48,375 nucleotides of DNA from Candidatus Sungbacteria bacterium RIFCSPLOWO2_02_FULL_51_17. Lineage in GTDB: Bacteria; Patescibacteriota; Minisyncoccia; Sungbacterales; GWA2-42-14. The position numbers and the translations under genes were made by a program. The stretch spans positions 1 to 48,375 of the forward strand of contig MHQW01000032.1 of assembly GCA_001820785.1 (NCBI GenBank), given 5' to 3'. Below are positions 16,977 to 25,634 of the stretch, piece by piece. The notes under the pieces are model-generated. The model was given only the letters and a program-made list of their open reading frames with translations, was not told the DNA's origin and searched no databases. Each line of letters starts with the position of its first letter. Position 1 is the stretch's first letter.

Positions 16977-18173
16977 TTGAGTGCGGTATACATGGGCACG
17001 TTTCGGCTGATCTTTGATACGGCATATCAATGGGTCGCGGCCCTCGTTGGCTACGACGATATACGGGTGCGGTCTCCGGAGTACCTGATTCTTCTGGGCT
17101 TTGTTCCTCTCGTTATCCTGCTTGGGTCCTGGGTGATCATACGACAGCGGCGCGCTGTGCGCATGCTTGGCATGCGGTATCCGGTAGTGCGGCGCATTGT
17201 CGCTTTACTGATGACCTCTATCGCGATCGCAGCCATTATCATCACGCATACCCGCCCCTTCAGCGTTGTAGTATCGCAAAAACCCATCTATAAGGGTGAG
17301 GCAGTTCAGTTCATTATAGACCTTTCCAATAGCCAGCTTGCCGAAGATATTCAACGCACTGATGACAATGGTAAGGTTTCATACATACCCCGGCTTGTGG
17401 CTGTGAAATATGAGATCGCGGCGGCGGTTGATGGTATGAGCGCCATGGGGATCTCATACTTCTGTCTCTCATATTTTACGCTTGCGTATAATCCGCTGTT
17501 GGAATGTACCGATGATATCGGAAATTTTAAGGAGGTCTTAGCGCGTCTGAATACGTCGCTTGCGGCGGGAGGCGGCACGGACCTTCTTAAGGCCTTCGGG
17601 GAGGATTATGTATTTGTTAGGAGCACGGTGCCCAAGGATACCCGCATTACCGCGATCATTGTCACCGACGGCGGGCAGGAGGTATGCCGGAAAGGCGATG
17701 GATCATTTGAGAGGGTTATACCGGATTGGAATGAAGGGGCGCTTCGTCAGCGCGTGGAAGAGGTGACAACAAAAGAAAGGGTCCGCCTCATTCCGGTGGG
17801 CGTCGGCGGCAAGGAGCTTTTTCCCGTTCCGCAACTTGATACGAGCGGGCGGAAATTCTATATCACGTGTAAGGATGGCGGGGTGCTCGTGACCCGCCTT
17901 GACCCGACGATCATAGAACGCGTGGCGGGGTGGGCGGGTGATAAGAGCAGGTACTACATTCTTGATCGTTCGCATTTGGGTGTGCACGGTTTTGCGGCGT
18001 GGCTCTCGTCATACATGACTGCGGAACTCGTTGTTGACCATTACATTTCCCAGGAGTCCACCGTTGACCTTCGGCGGTGGACGCTTATTGTGTTCATTGT
18101 ATCTGCGGCGCTTGCTCTTGGTGCGCTTGGGTGTATTGCCCAAATAGTAGGAAAGTTAGCTGGACGAAGATGA
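16977..18173 (+). CDS. Second VWA-domain membrane protein (BatB-like)
   Basis: N-terminal TMs, MIDAS-like DLSNSQ, AGGGTDLL, IIVTDGGQ, C-terminal TM; start site uncertain. Confidence 0.8.
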   Translation: MSAVYMGTFRLIFDTAYQWVAALVGYDDIRVRSPEYLILLGFVPLVILLGSWVIIRQRRAVRMLGMRYPVVRRIVALLMTSIAIAAIIITHTRPFSVVVSQKPIYKGEAVQFIIDLSNSQLAEDIQRTDDNGKVSYIPRLVAVKYEIAAAVDGMSAMGISYFCLSYFTLAYNPLLECTDDIGNFKEVLARLNTSLAAGGGTDLLKAFGEDYVFVRSTVPKDTRITAIIVTDGGQEVCRKGDGSFERVIPDWNEGALRQRVEEVTTKERVRLIPVGVGGKELFPVPQLDTSGRKFYITCKDGGVLVTRLDPTIIERVAGWAGDKSRYYILDRSHLGVHGFAAWLSSYMTAELVVDHYISQESTVDLRRWTLIVFIVSAALALGALGCIAQIVGKLAGRR

Positions 18174-18199
18174 TCCCGCAATTCATTCGGGATCTTTTT
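18171..18199 (+). terminator. Terminator
   Basis: GATCCCGcaattcattCGGGATCTTTTT. Confidence 0.75.
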
Positions 18200-18262
18200 A
18201 ATGCGTGCCGCATGGCGATAGGTTGCCCCTAGGCCTTGATGGTGTTTGTCGACGGGGCATGC

Positions 18263-18291
18263 TTGCTATCGTATTCGTTCTGTGCTACTAA
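18263..18291 (+). promoter_or_regulatory. Candidate promoter TTGCTA-N17-TACTAA
   Basis: Boxes at 18263-18268 and 18286-18291, 39 nt before the S41 protease start. Confidence 0.5.
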
Positions 18292-18329
18292 TTGGACAGT
18301 TTACCTACTCTTTGTCAACCGAGAACGCT

Positions 18330-19667
18330 ATGCGAGCAATGCTCAAAGATGTTGGGATCGGCCTCGTATTTCTTGCTGTTATTTCACTGTTTTCCTCAAG
18401 TAGTTCCGCCGATTGGCGGTCCGAGGCACAGGTCATTGCCGAGGTCTTTAATTATATTGAGCAGGATTATCTCTATCCCGTAGATCTTACGAAGTGCCGG
18501 TTTGATATGCTAAAGGAGCTTTCGCGCAGGAACCCCGATCCGGTGAAGTCCGGAGAGGGATCAAAGGATGATCCGGTAAATTTTGTCTGTCTTGATCGCC
18601 ACTCCGGATTCTCCACGCCTGACGAGACAAGGATGACGAGTGAAGAGATGTCGGGGCACTTTGGCGGGGTCGGTCTTCAGATAGAGCCGCGGAATGGAAA
18701 GGTTGTGGTTGTTTCCCCGATGGAAGACGCACCGGCCGCCAAAGCCGGAATTCTTGCGGGTGACATTGTCGTTGCGGTACGGCAAGAGAACGAGGCGAAG
18801 GCCGCGCCGGTCACCGATGCAACGGATGCCGCAAAACGTATTCGCGGGCCAGTAGGAACGAAGGTGTTCGTCACGATTGAACGCGCCGGAAAATCGTTTG
18901 AGGTGATGCTTGTTCGCGCCGATATTGCATCATCCGCTGTGAAGGTGTCAACGCTTCCCGACGGCACCGGATACATCCGCGTGTCGGGATTTACCGATAC
19001 GGCGGCAGATGATCTTGAGGCGGCTCTAAAAACGTTTCAGAAGAACGGACCGAACCCCAAGGTCATTCTGGATTTTCGCAATAATCCTGGTGGATATCTG
19101 CATTCAGCTCTTGAGATGCTGTATTACTTCAGCAAGAACCCAGACGATATCATGGCAACCCAGCGTTTCAAGCGGTCAGAAAAGATTGACCGAATCAAGG
19201 ATTGGGACGGTGAGTTCATGGAGCCCGGGACGAAGCGGGTAAAGACCGCGGGCGAATACGCGCATTACCGCGTGGCGATCCTTGTCAACGGCGGCAGCGC
19301 TTCGGCCTCCGAGATATTCGCCGGCACCATGAAGGACTGGGGGTTCGCGGTCGTTGGCGAGAAGTCGTTCGGCAAGGGGGTCGGTCAGTCGGTGCTCCAG
19401 CTTTCCGATAATTCCAGTTTTCGGCTAACCACGTTTGAGTTTCTGGTGGGAAACTCCAAGACGAAGATACAGGAAATCGGCGTGAATCCGACCCACATGG
19501 TTACGGATACGCGCTCGACAATTGACATTAGTGATGAAAAGGTGTTTGCCGGCAAGACCGATGAAGAGAAGCTTCGCATGTTTCAGGAGGCGTCCCGATC
19601 CCTAAAAGACAACACGGGAACGGACAAAGACGCGCAGTTCATGAAGGCGCGGGAGTTGCTAAAGTAA
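18330..19667 (+). CDS. S41 family C-terminal processing peptidase (CtpA/Prc-like) with PDZ
   Basis: Signal peptide; PDZ (SPMEDAPAAKAGILAGDIVVAV); LDFRNNPGGYL; NGGSASASEIFAGTMKDWG; GEKSFGKG. Confidence 0.93.
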   Translation: MRAMLKDVGIGLVFLAVISLFSSSSSADWRSEAQVIAEVFNYIEQDYLYPVDLTKCRFDMLKELSRRNPDPVKSGEGSKDDPVNFVCLDRHSGFSTPDETRMTSEEMSGHFGGVGLQIEPRNGKVVVVSPMEDAPAAKAGILAGDIVVAVRQENEAKAAPVTDATDAAKRIRGPVGTKVFVTIERAGKSFEVMLVRADIASSAVKVSTLPDGTGYIRVSGFTDTAADDLEAALKTFQKNGPNPKVILDFRNNPGGYLHSALEMLYYFSKNPDDIMATQRFKRSEKIDRIKDWDGEFMEPGTKRVKTAGEYAHYRVAILVNGGSASASEIFAGTMKDWGFAVVGEKSFGKGVGQSVLQLSDNSSFRLTTFEFLVGNSKTKIQEIGVNPTHMVTDTRSTIDISDEKVFAGKTDEEKLRMFQEASRSLKDNTGTDKDAQFMKARELLK

Positions 19668-19832
19668 TATGCATACCGCTTTGCTATTCATCCAACAAGG
19701 GTGGTTGGCGGGGCGGTTTTTTATTGCCGGTATGCATGGGCGGAATATACCGGCGGCGCACTTGACAGGAGTAGTGAACGCAGGTACCTATGTGCAGTGT
19801 AGTAACGTTCGTTGTCAAAAGAGGAGCATGGA

Positions 19833-20570
19833 ATGGATTTCACACTTGGGTTCGTGGCGGGTTCTTTTTTGGCGCCGTTGGTGCTTTTTGCCATCGCCTC
19901 TATTATCATCATTTGCTCGCTTGAGTATGAGAATGGCTGGTTTCCAACCCTGGTCGTTGGCGGCGCGTTTCTGGCATTTCATTACCTACTCGGTGTGCCG
20001 GTGTTTTCCTACATCTGGGAAAACATTGGGTTGCTTGCGCTCTATGTATTGGGATATGGCATCATTGGTGGTGTCTATTCCGTCTTCAAGTGGTACCGAT
20101 ATTCTCTTATCACCAGGGAGCGCATCAAGGAGGTAGAGAAAGAGTTTTTGGTCAGTAAGGGTATTCCGGGTGATGTGATGTCGGACGAGTTAAAACTTGA
20201 GTGGGCAGAGTATTTCAAGTCACACAATGGGTACGCCTTTGGTGGCAAGAGTATTGAGAATGCTATCCCGCAGTGGCATACGCATAAGGCGCTTCTTCTG
20301 CAATGGGTAACGTACTGGCCGTGGAGCTTGGTGTGGACGGTCATCAACGATCCGATCCGCCGGTTCGTACGGTTCATCGTCCGTCAGCTCCAGCAGGTGT
20401 ATCAGCATATCACCGATGTGGTCTACGCTGATGTGCGAAAGAATATTCTTACGCCGGAAAGGCGGATACAGCTTGAGCAGAAGGCCAGGGAGCGTCAAGC
20501 GGTGGAACACGAAGAAAAAATGAGGCAAAAGCGCGAGGAGTGGCAAGGCGGGCTTCACGGAAAGTATTAG
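19833..20570 (+). CDS. Integral membrane protein, unknown
   Basis: Three N-terminal hydrophobic helices, charged C-terminal coiled tail; SD GAGGAG before ATG. Confidence 0.7.
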   Translation: MDFTLGFVAGSFLAPLVLFAIASIIIICSLEYENGWFPTLVVGGAFLAFHYLLGVPVFSYIWENIGLLALYVLGYGIIGGVYSVFKWYRYSLITRERIKEVEKEFLVSKGIPGDVMSDELKLEWAEYFKSHNGYAFGGKSIENAIPQWHTHKALLLQWVTYWPWSLVWTVINDPIRRFVRFIVRQLQQVYQHITDVVYADVRKNILTPERRIQLEQKARERQAVEHEEKMRQKREEWQGGLHGKY

Positions 20571-20581
20571 CGACAGGAACT

Positions 20582-20609
20582 AAAGGACGGAACATCCGTC
20601 CTTTTTTGT
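20582..20609 (+). terminator. Terminator
   Basis: AAAGGACGGaacatCCGTCCTTTTTTG. Confidence 0.8.
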
Positions 20610-20652
20610 TTGTGTGTGTGCGAGAGATATTGGCGCTGTGCAGCGGGTGCTA

Positions 20653-20681
20653 TTGACAAAATAATGAATATTTGATATAAG
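20653..20681 (+). promoter_or_regulatory. Strong promoter TTGACA-N17-TATAAG
   Basis: TTGACA 20653-20658; TATAAG 20676-20681; ~190-nt leader before CDS. Confidence 0.75.
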
Positions 20682-20881
20682 AAAAACAGCAACCAAAGGT
20701 GCTTTCTGGAAAGAAAAGGGCAGGGATCCGTCTCTACGACTCTATTCCTAGGAGAGCATGTCTCGTGCGGCCCCATTGGGTGCACGTGGGGCGGCTGCTT
20801 TGCGGTTGAACGCTCTTTGACATGCAATCGGGAGAGAGTCGGAGACGCATCTCTGCTTTTTTATTCCGAAAGGAGCGCGCC

Positions 20882-21793
20882 ATGAAACGCGTGGTAGTCG
20901 GCATTCTTGTAGGTATGTTCTTTCTCGCAGGTGCTTTTGCCAGTGCCGGTGCTTCCGATCTGGGCAGGGTTCCAGCGGCGTTCGCGGTAGACGGAAAGTA
21001 TGACTACTCAATGGCACTGTATGCCGGAGGAATTGAGGAGATCGCGAGCGATTGGCCCCGCATCTATGCTTCGGGTATACCGATGATCGGTGATGGTAAT
21101 GGGGGAGAAAAACCATTTGGCGAGGAGCCCACAGTCCAGAGCGGACGCGTCATCATCATTCCTCCCTATGTGATAGCACTTGATCATATCGTTACCATTT
21201 CCGATGTCGCGATGCCGATCATGACCCCGTTCGGAGTACAGGCGATGAAGATTCCTGTCACACGGGTTGGTAACGAGGAGTTCTGGCTGCAGTCGGCGAA
21301 GAATTCCGCCGCAAAGATCTTACTGAAAAAATTATTGGTGATCCCCAATATGGATCTTGCGTTCTTTGAGATGCCGGCTGGTGCACATGTGCGCCATGCG
21401 GCGTTCACCATTGGAAACTCTTACGAATTGCAACTCCTGCACTCCGTGATCGTACTGGGAAGTCCCTCATTTTATGGGGTGAATGTTCGCGTTGGCGCTG
21501 TATCTGCTTTGTACTCTGATTTTGATCAGGATCGCGTGAGTGAGAACGCAAAGAAAGACGGCACGTTTGTTCAGGGTGAGATGGGAATCTCGGTTCCCAT
21601 CGTTCCCGGGGATTCCGGCTCGCCGGTAGTGGCATTTCGGGACGGCAGGCCCGAGTTGGTGGGCATTGTAAACACCCAACTCCTTGGCATTCTTGGCACC
21701 ATGATTCCCATAGACGAAGTTCTGCGCCACTTCAAAGAAGCGACCGGCGTGGACCTTCGTGAAGTGAGTCGCAAGGACCCGTATCGGCAGTAG
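20882..21793 (+). CDS. Secreted trypsin-like (S1-fold) serine protease
   Basis: Signal peptide; putative triad: ALDHIVTI (His), NMDLAFFEM (Asp), PGDSGSPVVAF (Ser). Confidence 0.8.
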   Translation: MKRVVVGILVGMFFLAGAFASAGASDLGRVPAAFAVDGKYDYSMALYAGGIEEIASDWPRIYASGIPMIGDGNGGEKPFGEEPTVQSGRVIIIPPYVIALDHIVTISDVAMPIMTPFGVQAMKIPVTRVGNEEFWLQSAKNSAAKILLKKLLVIPNMDLAFFEMPAGAHVRHAAFTIGNSYELQLLHSVIVLGSPSFYGVNVRVGAVSALYSDFDQDRVSENAKKDGTFVQGEMGISVPIVPGDSGSPVVAFRDGRPELVGIVNTQLLGILGTMIPIDEVLRHFKEATGVDLREVSRKDPYRQ

Positions 21794-21810
21794 TATCGGG
21801 GATATACAAG

Positions 21811-21834
21811 AACCGCTCCATTCAGGAGCGGTTT
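21811..21834. terminator. Terminator
   Basis: AACCGCTCCattcaGGAGCGGTTT. Confidence 0.65.
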
Positions 21835-21883
21835 ATAGTTGTACGCAAAGACCGATCGGTTGCTTCGCGCGGTAGTCATGTTA

Positions 21884-23863
21884 TCACTGTGGTCCGGCGT
21901 CCCGCGCTTTCTCAACGGCCTCGGCAAGGATCTGGCAGTAGAGATTCAGTCCTACGCGGTTGATGGCCCCCGACTGCTCGCGCCCCAGAATGTTTCCGGC
22001 CCCCCGTATCTCCATGTCGCGAAGCGCTATCTGGTACCCGCCGCCCAATTCTTCAAATTCCTTTAATGCTTCAAGACGCCGCCATGCTTTTTCCGTAAGG
22101 TGTGACGCTTTATAAAGGAAGTACGCATATGCCTGATCATACCCACGCCCTATGCGCCCGCGTATCTGGTGCGCCTGCGCAAGTCCCAGCCGTGGCGCGT
22201 CGTCTACGATAAGGGTATTGGCGTTTGAAAAATCCAGACCGTTTTCAATGATGGTGGTGGCAAGCAGGATGTCATATTTTTTTTCGCGAAAATCATTTAT
22301 CGTTTCTATCATATGCGATTCTTTCATGCGGCCATGGATGACGCCTATTTTCGGTTTCTGCGGCGCGCGGCTCATAAGTTTTTCTACGCGCGTGCGAATG
22401 GCCTCAATGGTTTCCACGCGGTTGTGAAGGAAGTAGATTTGGCCGCCGCGCTCCATTTCGCGCGTTATGGCGCCGCGTATAGTGCCTGCGGCGTGCGGCA
22501 TGACGAATGTTTTGATGGCAATTCTTCCCGGGGGAGGCGTTTGAATATTGGAAATGTTGCGAAGGCCGCCTAAAGCAAGATAGAGTGTTCGGGGAATGGG
22601 AGTCGCGGAGAGAGAAAGAATATCGGTCTCGGCGCGCATCTCTTTGAAACGCTCTTTTTGTTTTACGCCGAACCGCTGTTCCTCATCAATGATAACGAGT
22701 CCCAGGTCTCGGAACGCGATATCATGTGAAAGGATTCGGTGGGTGCCGATAAGAATGTCCAACGTGCCGGCCGCGAGTTTTTTTGTGATGGTATGCGCCT
22801 CGCTTGGAGATGTTATGCGCGAGATGCCGGCGATCTCCACCGGAAACTTTTCAAAACGCTTTTGGAAGTTTCGCACATGTTCATAGGCAAGGATGGTCGT
22901 AGGGGCGATGAGTGCCACCTGCTTTTTTGCGATGATCGCGCGCATAGCCGTTTGCATCGCAACCTCGGTCTTTCCGAAGCCGACGTCTCCGCAGATGATC
23001 CGGTCCATCGGTTTTTCGGATGCGAGGTCTTTTTGTATGTCCTGGAGCGCTTTTGTTTGGTCATCCGTTTCCTGAAATTCAAATGCTCCGGCAAATTCCC
23101 GTTCCAGCATGGGGTCGCGGGCGTAAGGGGCGCGCCATATCGTTTCACGGCCCGCGTAGAGCTGGAGAAGTTCTTGCGCCAGTTTTTCCGCGTCTTCCCC
23201 TATCTTTTTTCGTGTAGTAAACCATGCGGTCCCTCCGAGGCGGTGCACACGGGGAGTATTAAAGCCGATATACGGCGAAAGGCGTTTTTCCTGGTCCTTG
23301 GGAACGTACAAGCGATCCGGTTCCGCTCCTTCCCGCGGTGGCGCGTATTCTACCACGAAATATTCTTTTTCACGCTCGGTGATAAAATCCCTGAAGATGC
23401 CGATGCCGTGGTCAATGTGTACCAGATAATCGCCTGGCGAGATGTGCGCGAGCGTGGCGCCTGAAGCAAGCGATATTTTTTTTGTCTCGGCGCCTTTTTT
23501 GGCCTCAATCGGATGGATGCTCTGGACAGTATTCCCGAAGAACTCAACACGCCATGCCCGGGTTTCATTTATGGCCCAGATATCCACGATGTTTCCTCGC
23601 TGACTGAACTCTCCTCTGCCGAATATGTGCGCGGTTTTTTCATATCCGAAATCGGTGAGGCGCCTGATGAATGCTCCCGGTTTCATCTCGGTCTCATGTG
23701 CTATGCAAAAGGCGTTCTTGCGCCAAAAGCCGTCCGTATGTACGGCGCACCTGATGTTTTCATGGTGTTCGCCGAACCACAAAGCGCCCCGCTCTACTAG
23801 GTGGGGGGTGAGGCGCACGATAAGAAATTCTTTTGGCGGTGCCTCGGGTGGACTGTTTGACAT
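21884..23863 (-). CDS. mfd: Minimal Mfd-like transcription-repair coupling helicase
   Basis: FGRGEFSQRGNIVDIWA, DYLVHIDHGIGIF (RID), DRIICGDVGFGKTEVAMQTAMRA, DEEQRFGVKQKE, TRG motif region RDMEIRGAGNILGREQSG; lacks N-terminal D1a/D2 and C-terminal D7. Confidence 0.88.
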   Translation of the reverse strand: MSNSPPEAPPKEFLIVRLTPHLVERGALWFGEHHENIRCAVHTDGFWRKNAFCIAHETEMKPGAFIRRLTDFGYEKTAHIFGRGEFSQRGNIVDIWAINETRAWRVEFFGNTVQSIHPIEAKKGAETKKISLASGATLAHISPGDYLVHIDHGIGIFRDFITEREKEYFVVEYAPPREGAEPDRLYVPKDQEKRLSPYIGFNTPRVHRLGGTAWFTTRKKIGEDAEKLAQELLQLYAGRETIWRAPYARDPMLEREFAGAFEFQETDDQTKALQDIQKDLASEKPMDRIICGDVGFGKTEVAMQTAMRAIIAKKQVALIAPTTILAYEHVRNFQKRFEKFPVEIAGISRITSPSEAHTITKKLAAGTLDILIGTHRILSHDIAFRDLGLVIIDEEQRFGVKQKERFKEMRAETDILSLSATPIPRTLYLALGGLRNISNIQTPPPGRIAIKTFVMPHAAGTIRGAITREMERGGQIYFLHNRVETIEAIRTRVEKLMSRAPQKPKIGVIHGRMKESHMIETINDFREKKYDILLATTIIENGLDFSNANTLIVDDAPRLGLAQAHQIRGRIGRGYDQAYAYFLYKASHLTEKAWRRLEALKEFEELGGGYQIALRDMEIRGAGNILGREQSGAINRVGLNLYCQILAEAVEKARDAGPQ

Positions 23864-23905
23864 TGTAAGGGTTTCATTATACTACGATACGAACGTTTTT
23901 GCAAA

Positions 23906-23980
23906 TAGACCTGCTGCGTAAAAATTTTCGTAGCCGAAATCTGGAAATTGTAGCAGAATAATCTTTGCGCAGTAGGTCTA
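23906..23980. repeat. MITE-like element: 17-bp imperfect terminal inverted repeats around ~41 nt
   Basis: TAGACCTGCTGCGTAAA ... TTTGCGCAGTAGGTCTA (2 mismatches as inverted repeat). Confidence 0.6.
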
Positions 23981-23984
23981 ATGA

Positions 23985-24013
23985 AAAATCATCCCGCGCG
24001 AGGCGGGATGGTC
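23985..24013 (-). terminator. Terminator for the HAD gene
   Basis: ATCCCGCctcgcGCGGGATgatttTTT on minus strand. Confidence 0.65.
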
Positions 24014-24020
24014 GTGGTGC

Positions 24021-24671
24021 TTACGGGAGGCGTCGCACGATCTCAAGAAGTTCCTGGGGGTCTTTAGCGAGGTGGTCGGGCTCTGCTTCACGAAGTTTTG
24101 CTTCGCGCGTCCATCCCCATGCGCATGATATGACCGTTATGGCAGCAGCTTTCCCGCCGTGGATCTCGTCAATGGTATCGCCGAGAAGAATGATCTCGGC
24201 GGGTGGCACACCCAGCGCTCGCGCAGGAATGAGATAAAATTCCGGATCGTGTTTTGAGAGTCCGCCCACCTCATTATTGCCGAAGACCCGTCCGAAATGC
24301 TGCAGAAGTCCGAGGCGAGACATATTTGCTGTGATGATATCCGAGAAATTTCCCGATACGATGTGGAGCGCGTGCGTTGTCCCAAGGTCATGGAGAACAC
24401 GCTCTATGTCCGGGAACGCCCCGGGGGCAAGCGCTTGTTTTTGCACAAGTTCCTGGTAGTGCGGGATGGTGAGCGGTATCTCCTCATCGGTAAGTTCCAT
24501 GACGGTCTTGTAGAACTGTTGCCAGCCATTTCCCCAGTGTGTCCGGATCTTTTCGGGGGTGACAACTGTCGTCTTTCCGAATCGGGCGGCAAGTGCCGTT
24601 AGAATTGGCGCCGTTGTTGCGATGGAATCAACGATGACGCCGTCATAGTCAAAGAAGATTGTCGTCTTCAT
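24021..24671 (-). CDS. HAD-superfamily hydrolase (phosphoglycolate phosphatase-like)
   Basis: FFDYDGVIVDS, VSGNFSD, ILLGDTIDEIHGGKAA. Confidence 0.88.
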   Translation of the reverse strand: MKTTIFFDYDGVIVDSIATTAPILTALAARFGKTTVVTPEKIRTHWGNGWQQFYKTVMELTDEEIPLTIPHYQELVQKQALAPGAFPDIERVLHDLGTTHALHIVSGNFSDIITANMSRLGLLQHFGRVFGNNEVGGLSKHDPEFYLIPARALGVPPAEIILLGDTIDEIHGGKAAAITVISCAWGWTREAKLREAEPDHLAKDPQELLEIVRRLP

Positions 24672-24800
24672 GAGGCCCATGTCAAAGCAACTTCGTGCAG
24701 GATAGCATGCCGCACGCCCGGTCACAACTCTTGGTGCTGGGACTTGACAAAGAAATTATGATATGAGACGAGTGCGGAGTGAGTATGCGCCAATATACAC

Positions 24801-25172
24801 ATGCCGGAAAAGAAGAAATATGGGTTTTCCGTCGGTATGTTTCTTTTTCTGCTTCTACCATGGGCTGGGGGTTTGGCTTTATTTGCAGTCGTGGGCTCGG
24901 GGATGGCCAACATGATTATTATTGGCATCATCTTCATTGGGGGCGGATGGGCGGTTTGGGATATTACCCTAAGTGATACGCGCCGCACCTGCCACTACTG
25001 CGAACAAAAGATTTACCAGTACCAGAAGCGGCTCCTCATTTCCTGGGTTGAATTCACCGAGCACTCCCAAAAGGCAGTACGGGTGCAAGCGTATATGCAC
25101 GCGGTGTGCCACAAGAATGCAGACGTCAAATTCAAAGTTCCCGTTCCGCAATATGCGGATATGCAGTTTTAA
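24801..25172 (+). CDS. Small membrane protein with Cys/His cluster
   Basis: Two TMs then CHYCEQKI...YMHAVCHKN; terminator follows. Confidence 0.65.
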   Translation: MPEKKKYGFSVGMFLFLLLPWAGGLALFAVVGSGMANMIIIGIIFIGGGWAVWDITLSDTRRTCHYCEQKIYQYQKRLLISWVEFTEHSQKAVRVQAYMHAVCHKNADVKFKVPVPQYADMQF

Positions 25173-25173
25173 C

Positions 25174-25198
25174 AAAAGAACCCTTCGGGGTTCTTTTT
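25174..25198 (+). terminator. Terminator
   Basis: AAAAGAACCCttcgGGGTTCTTTTT. Confidence 0.85.
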
Positions 25199-25248
25199 AC
25201 TTTTTGCTTAAGCGATCATCTCGTTCCAGGGCGCACGCTTGGACATGT

Positions 25249-25551
25249 TTATTGACGATCGTAGATGACGATCATATATGGAGCATTGCTCATGATGTTC
25301 ATATCATACAGGTAGCCGGTTAATTCATGTCTCTGTATCTGGCCACCGACAGTCGGGAATGTAACGACTACCTTCACGTGCGGTGGCTGTATGTCGTGGT
25401 TCAGCGGTACGTTCTCCTCAAGCGCTGCGATCTCCATAGTCAGCGTGTCATTGTACATGCTTTTAAGGACAAGGCGCTTTTTGTCGCGCTCCGATACGTA
25501 GGCCTGGATGACGCTTGTGCGGTCTCCGGGAGTGAAGATGTGGACTTCCAT
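25249..25551 (-). CDS. Hypothetical 100-aa protein
   Basis: ORF with consensus promoter upstream on minus strand. Confidence 0.65.
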   Translation of the reverse strand: MEVHIFTPGDRTSVIQAYVSERDKKRLVLKSMYNDTLTMEIAALEENVPLNHDIQPPHVKVVVTFPTVGGQIQRHELTGYLYDMNIMSNAPYMIVIYDRQ

Positions 25552-25581
25552 TATTCTGATGTGTGAAAGATCGGCAGAGGA

Positions 25582-25610
25582 ATACTATGATGCATGCGCG
25601 ACACTGTCAA
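25582..25610 (-). promoter_or_regulatory. Promoter TTGACA-N17-TAGTAT (minus)
   Basis: -35 at 25610-25605, -10 at 25587-25582. Confidence 0.65.
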
Positions 25611-25634
25611 CAAAACACTTCGGCAGGCGGAGTG

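Noticed and set aside
22739-23464. 241-aa plus-strand ORF antisense to mfd
   Set aside because: Shadow ORF over well supported helicase motifs.
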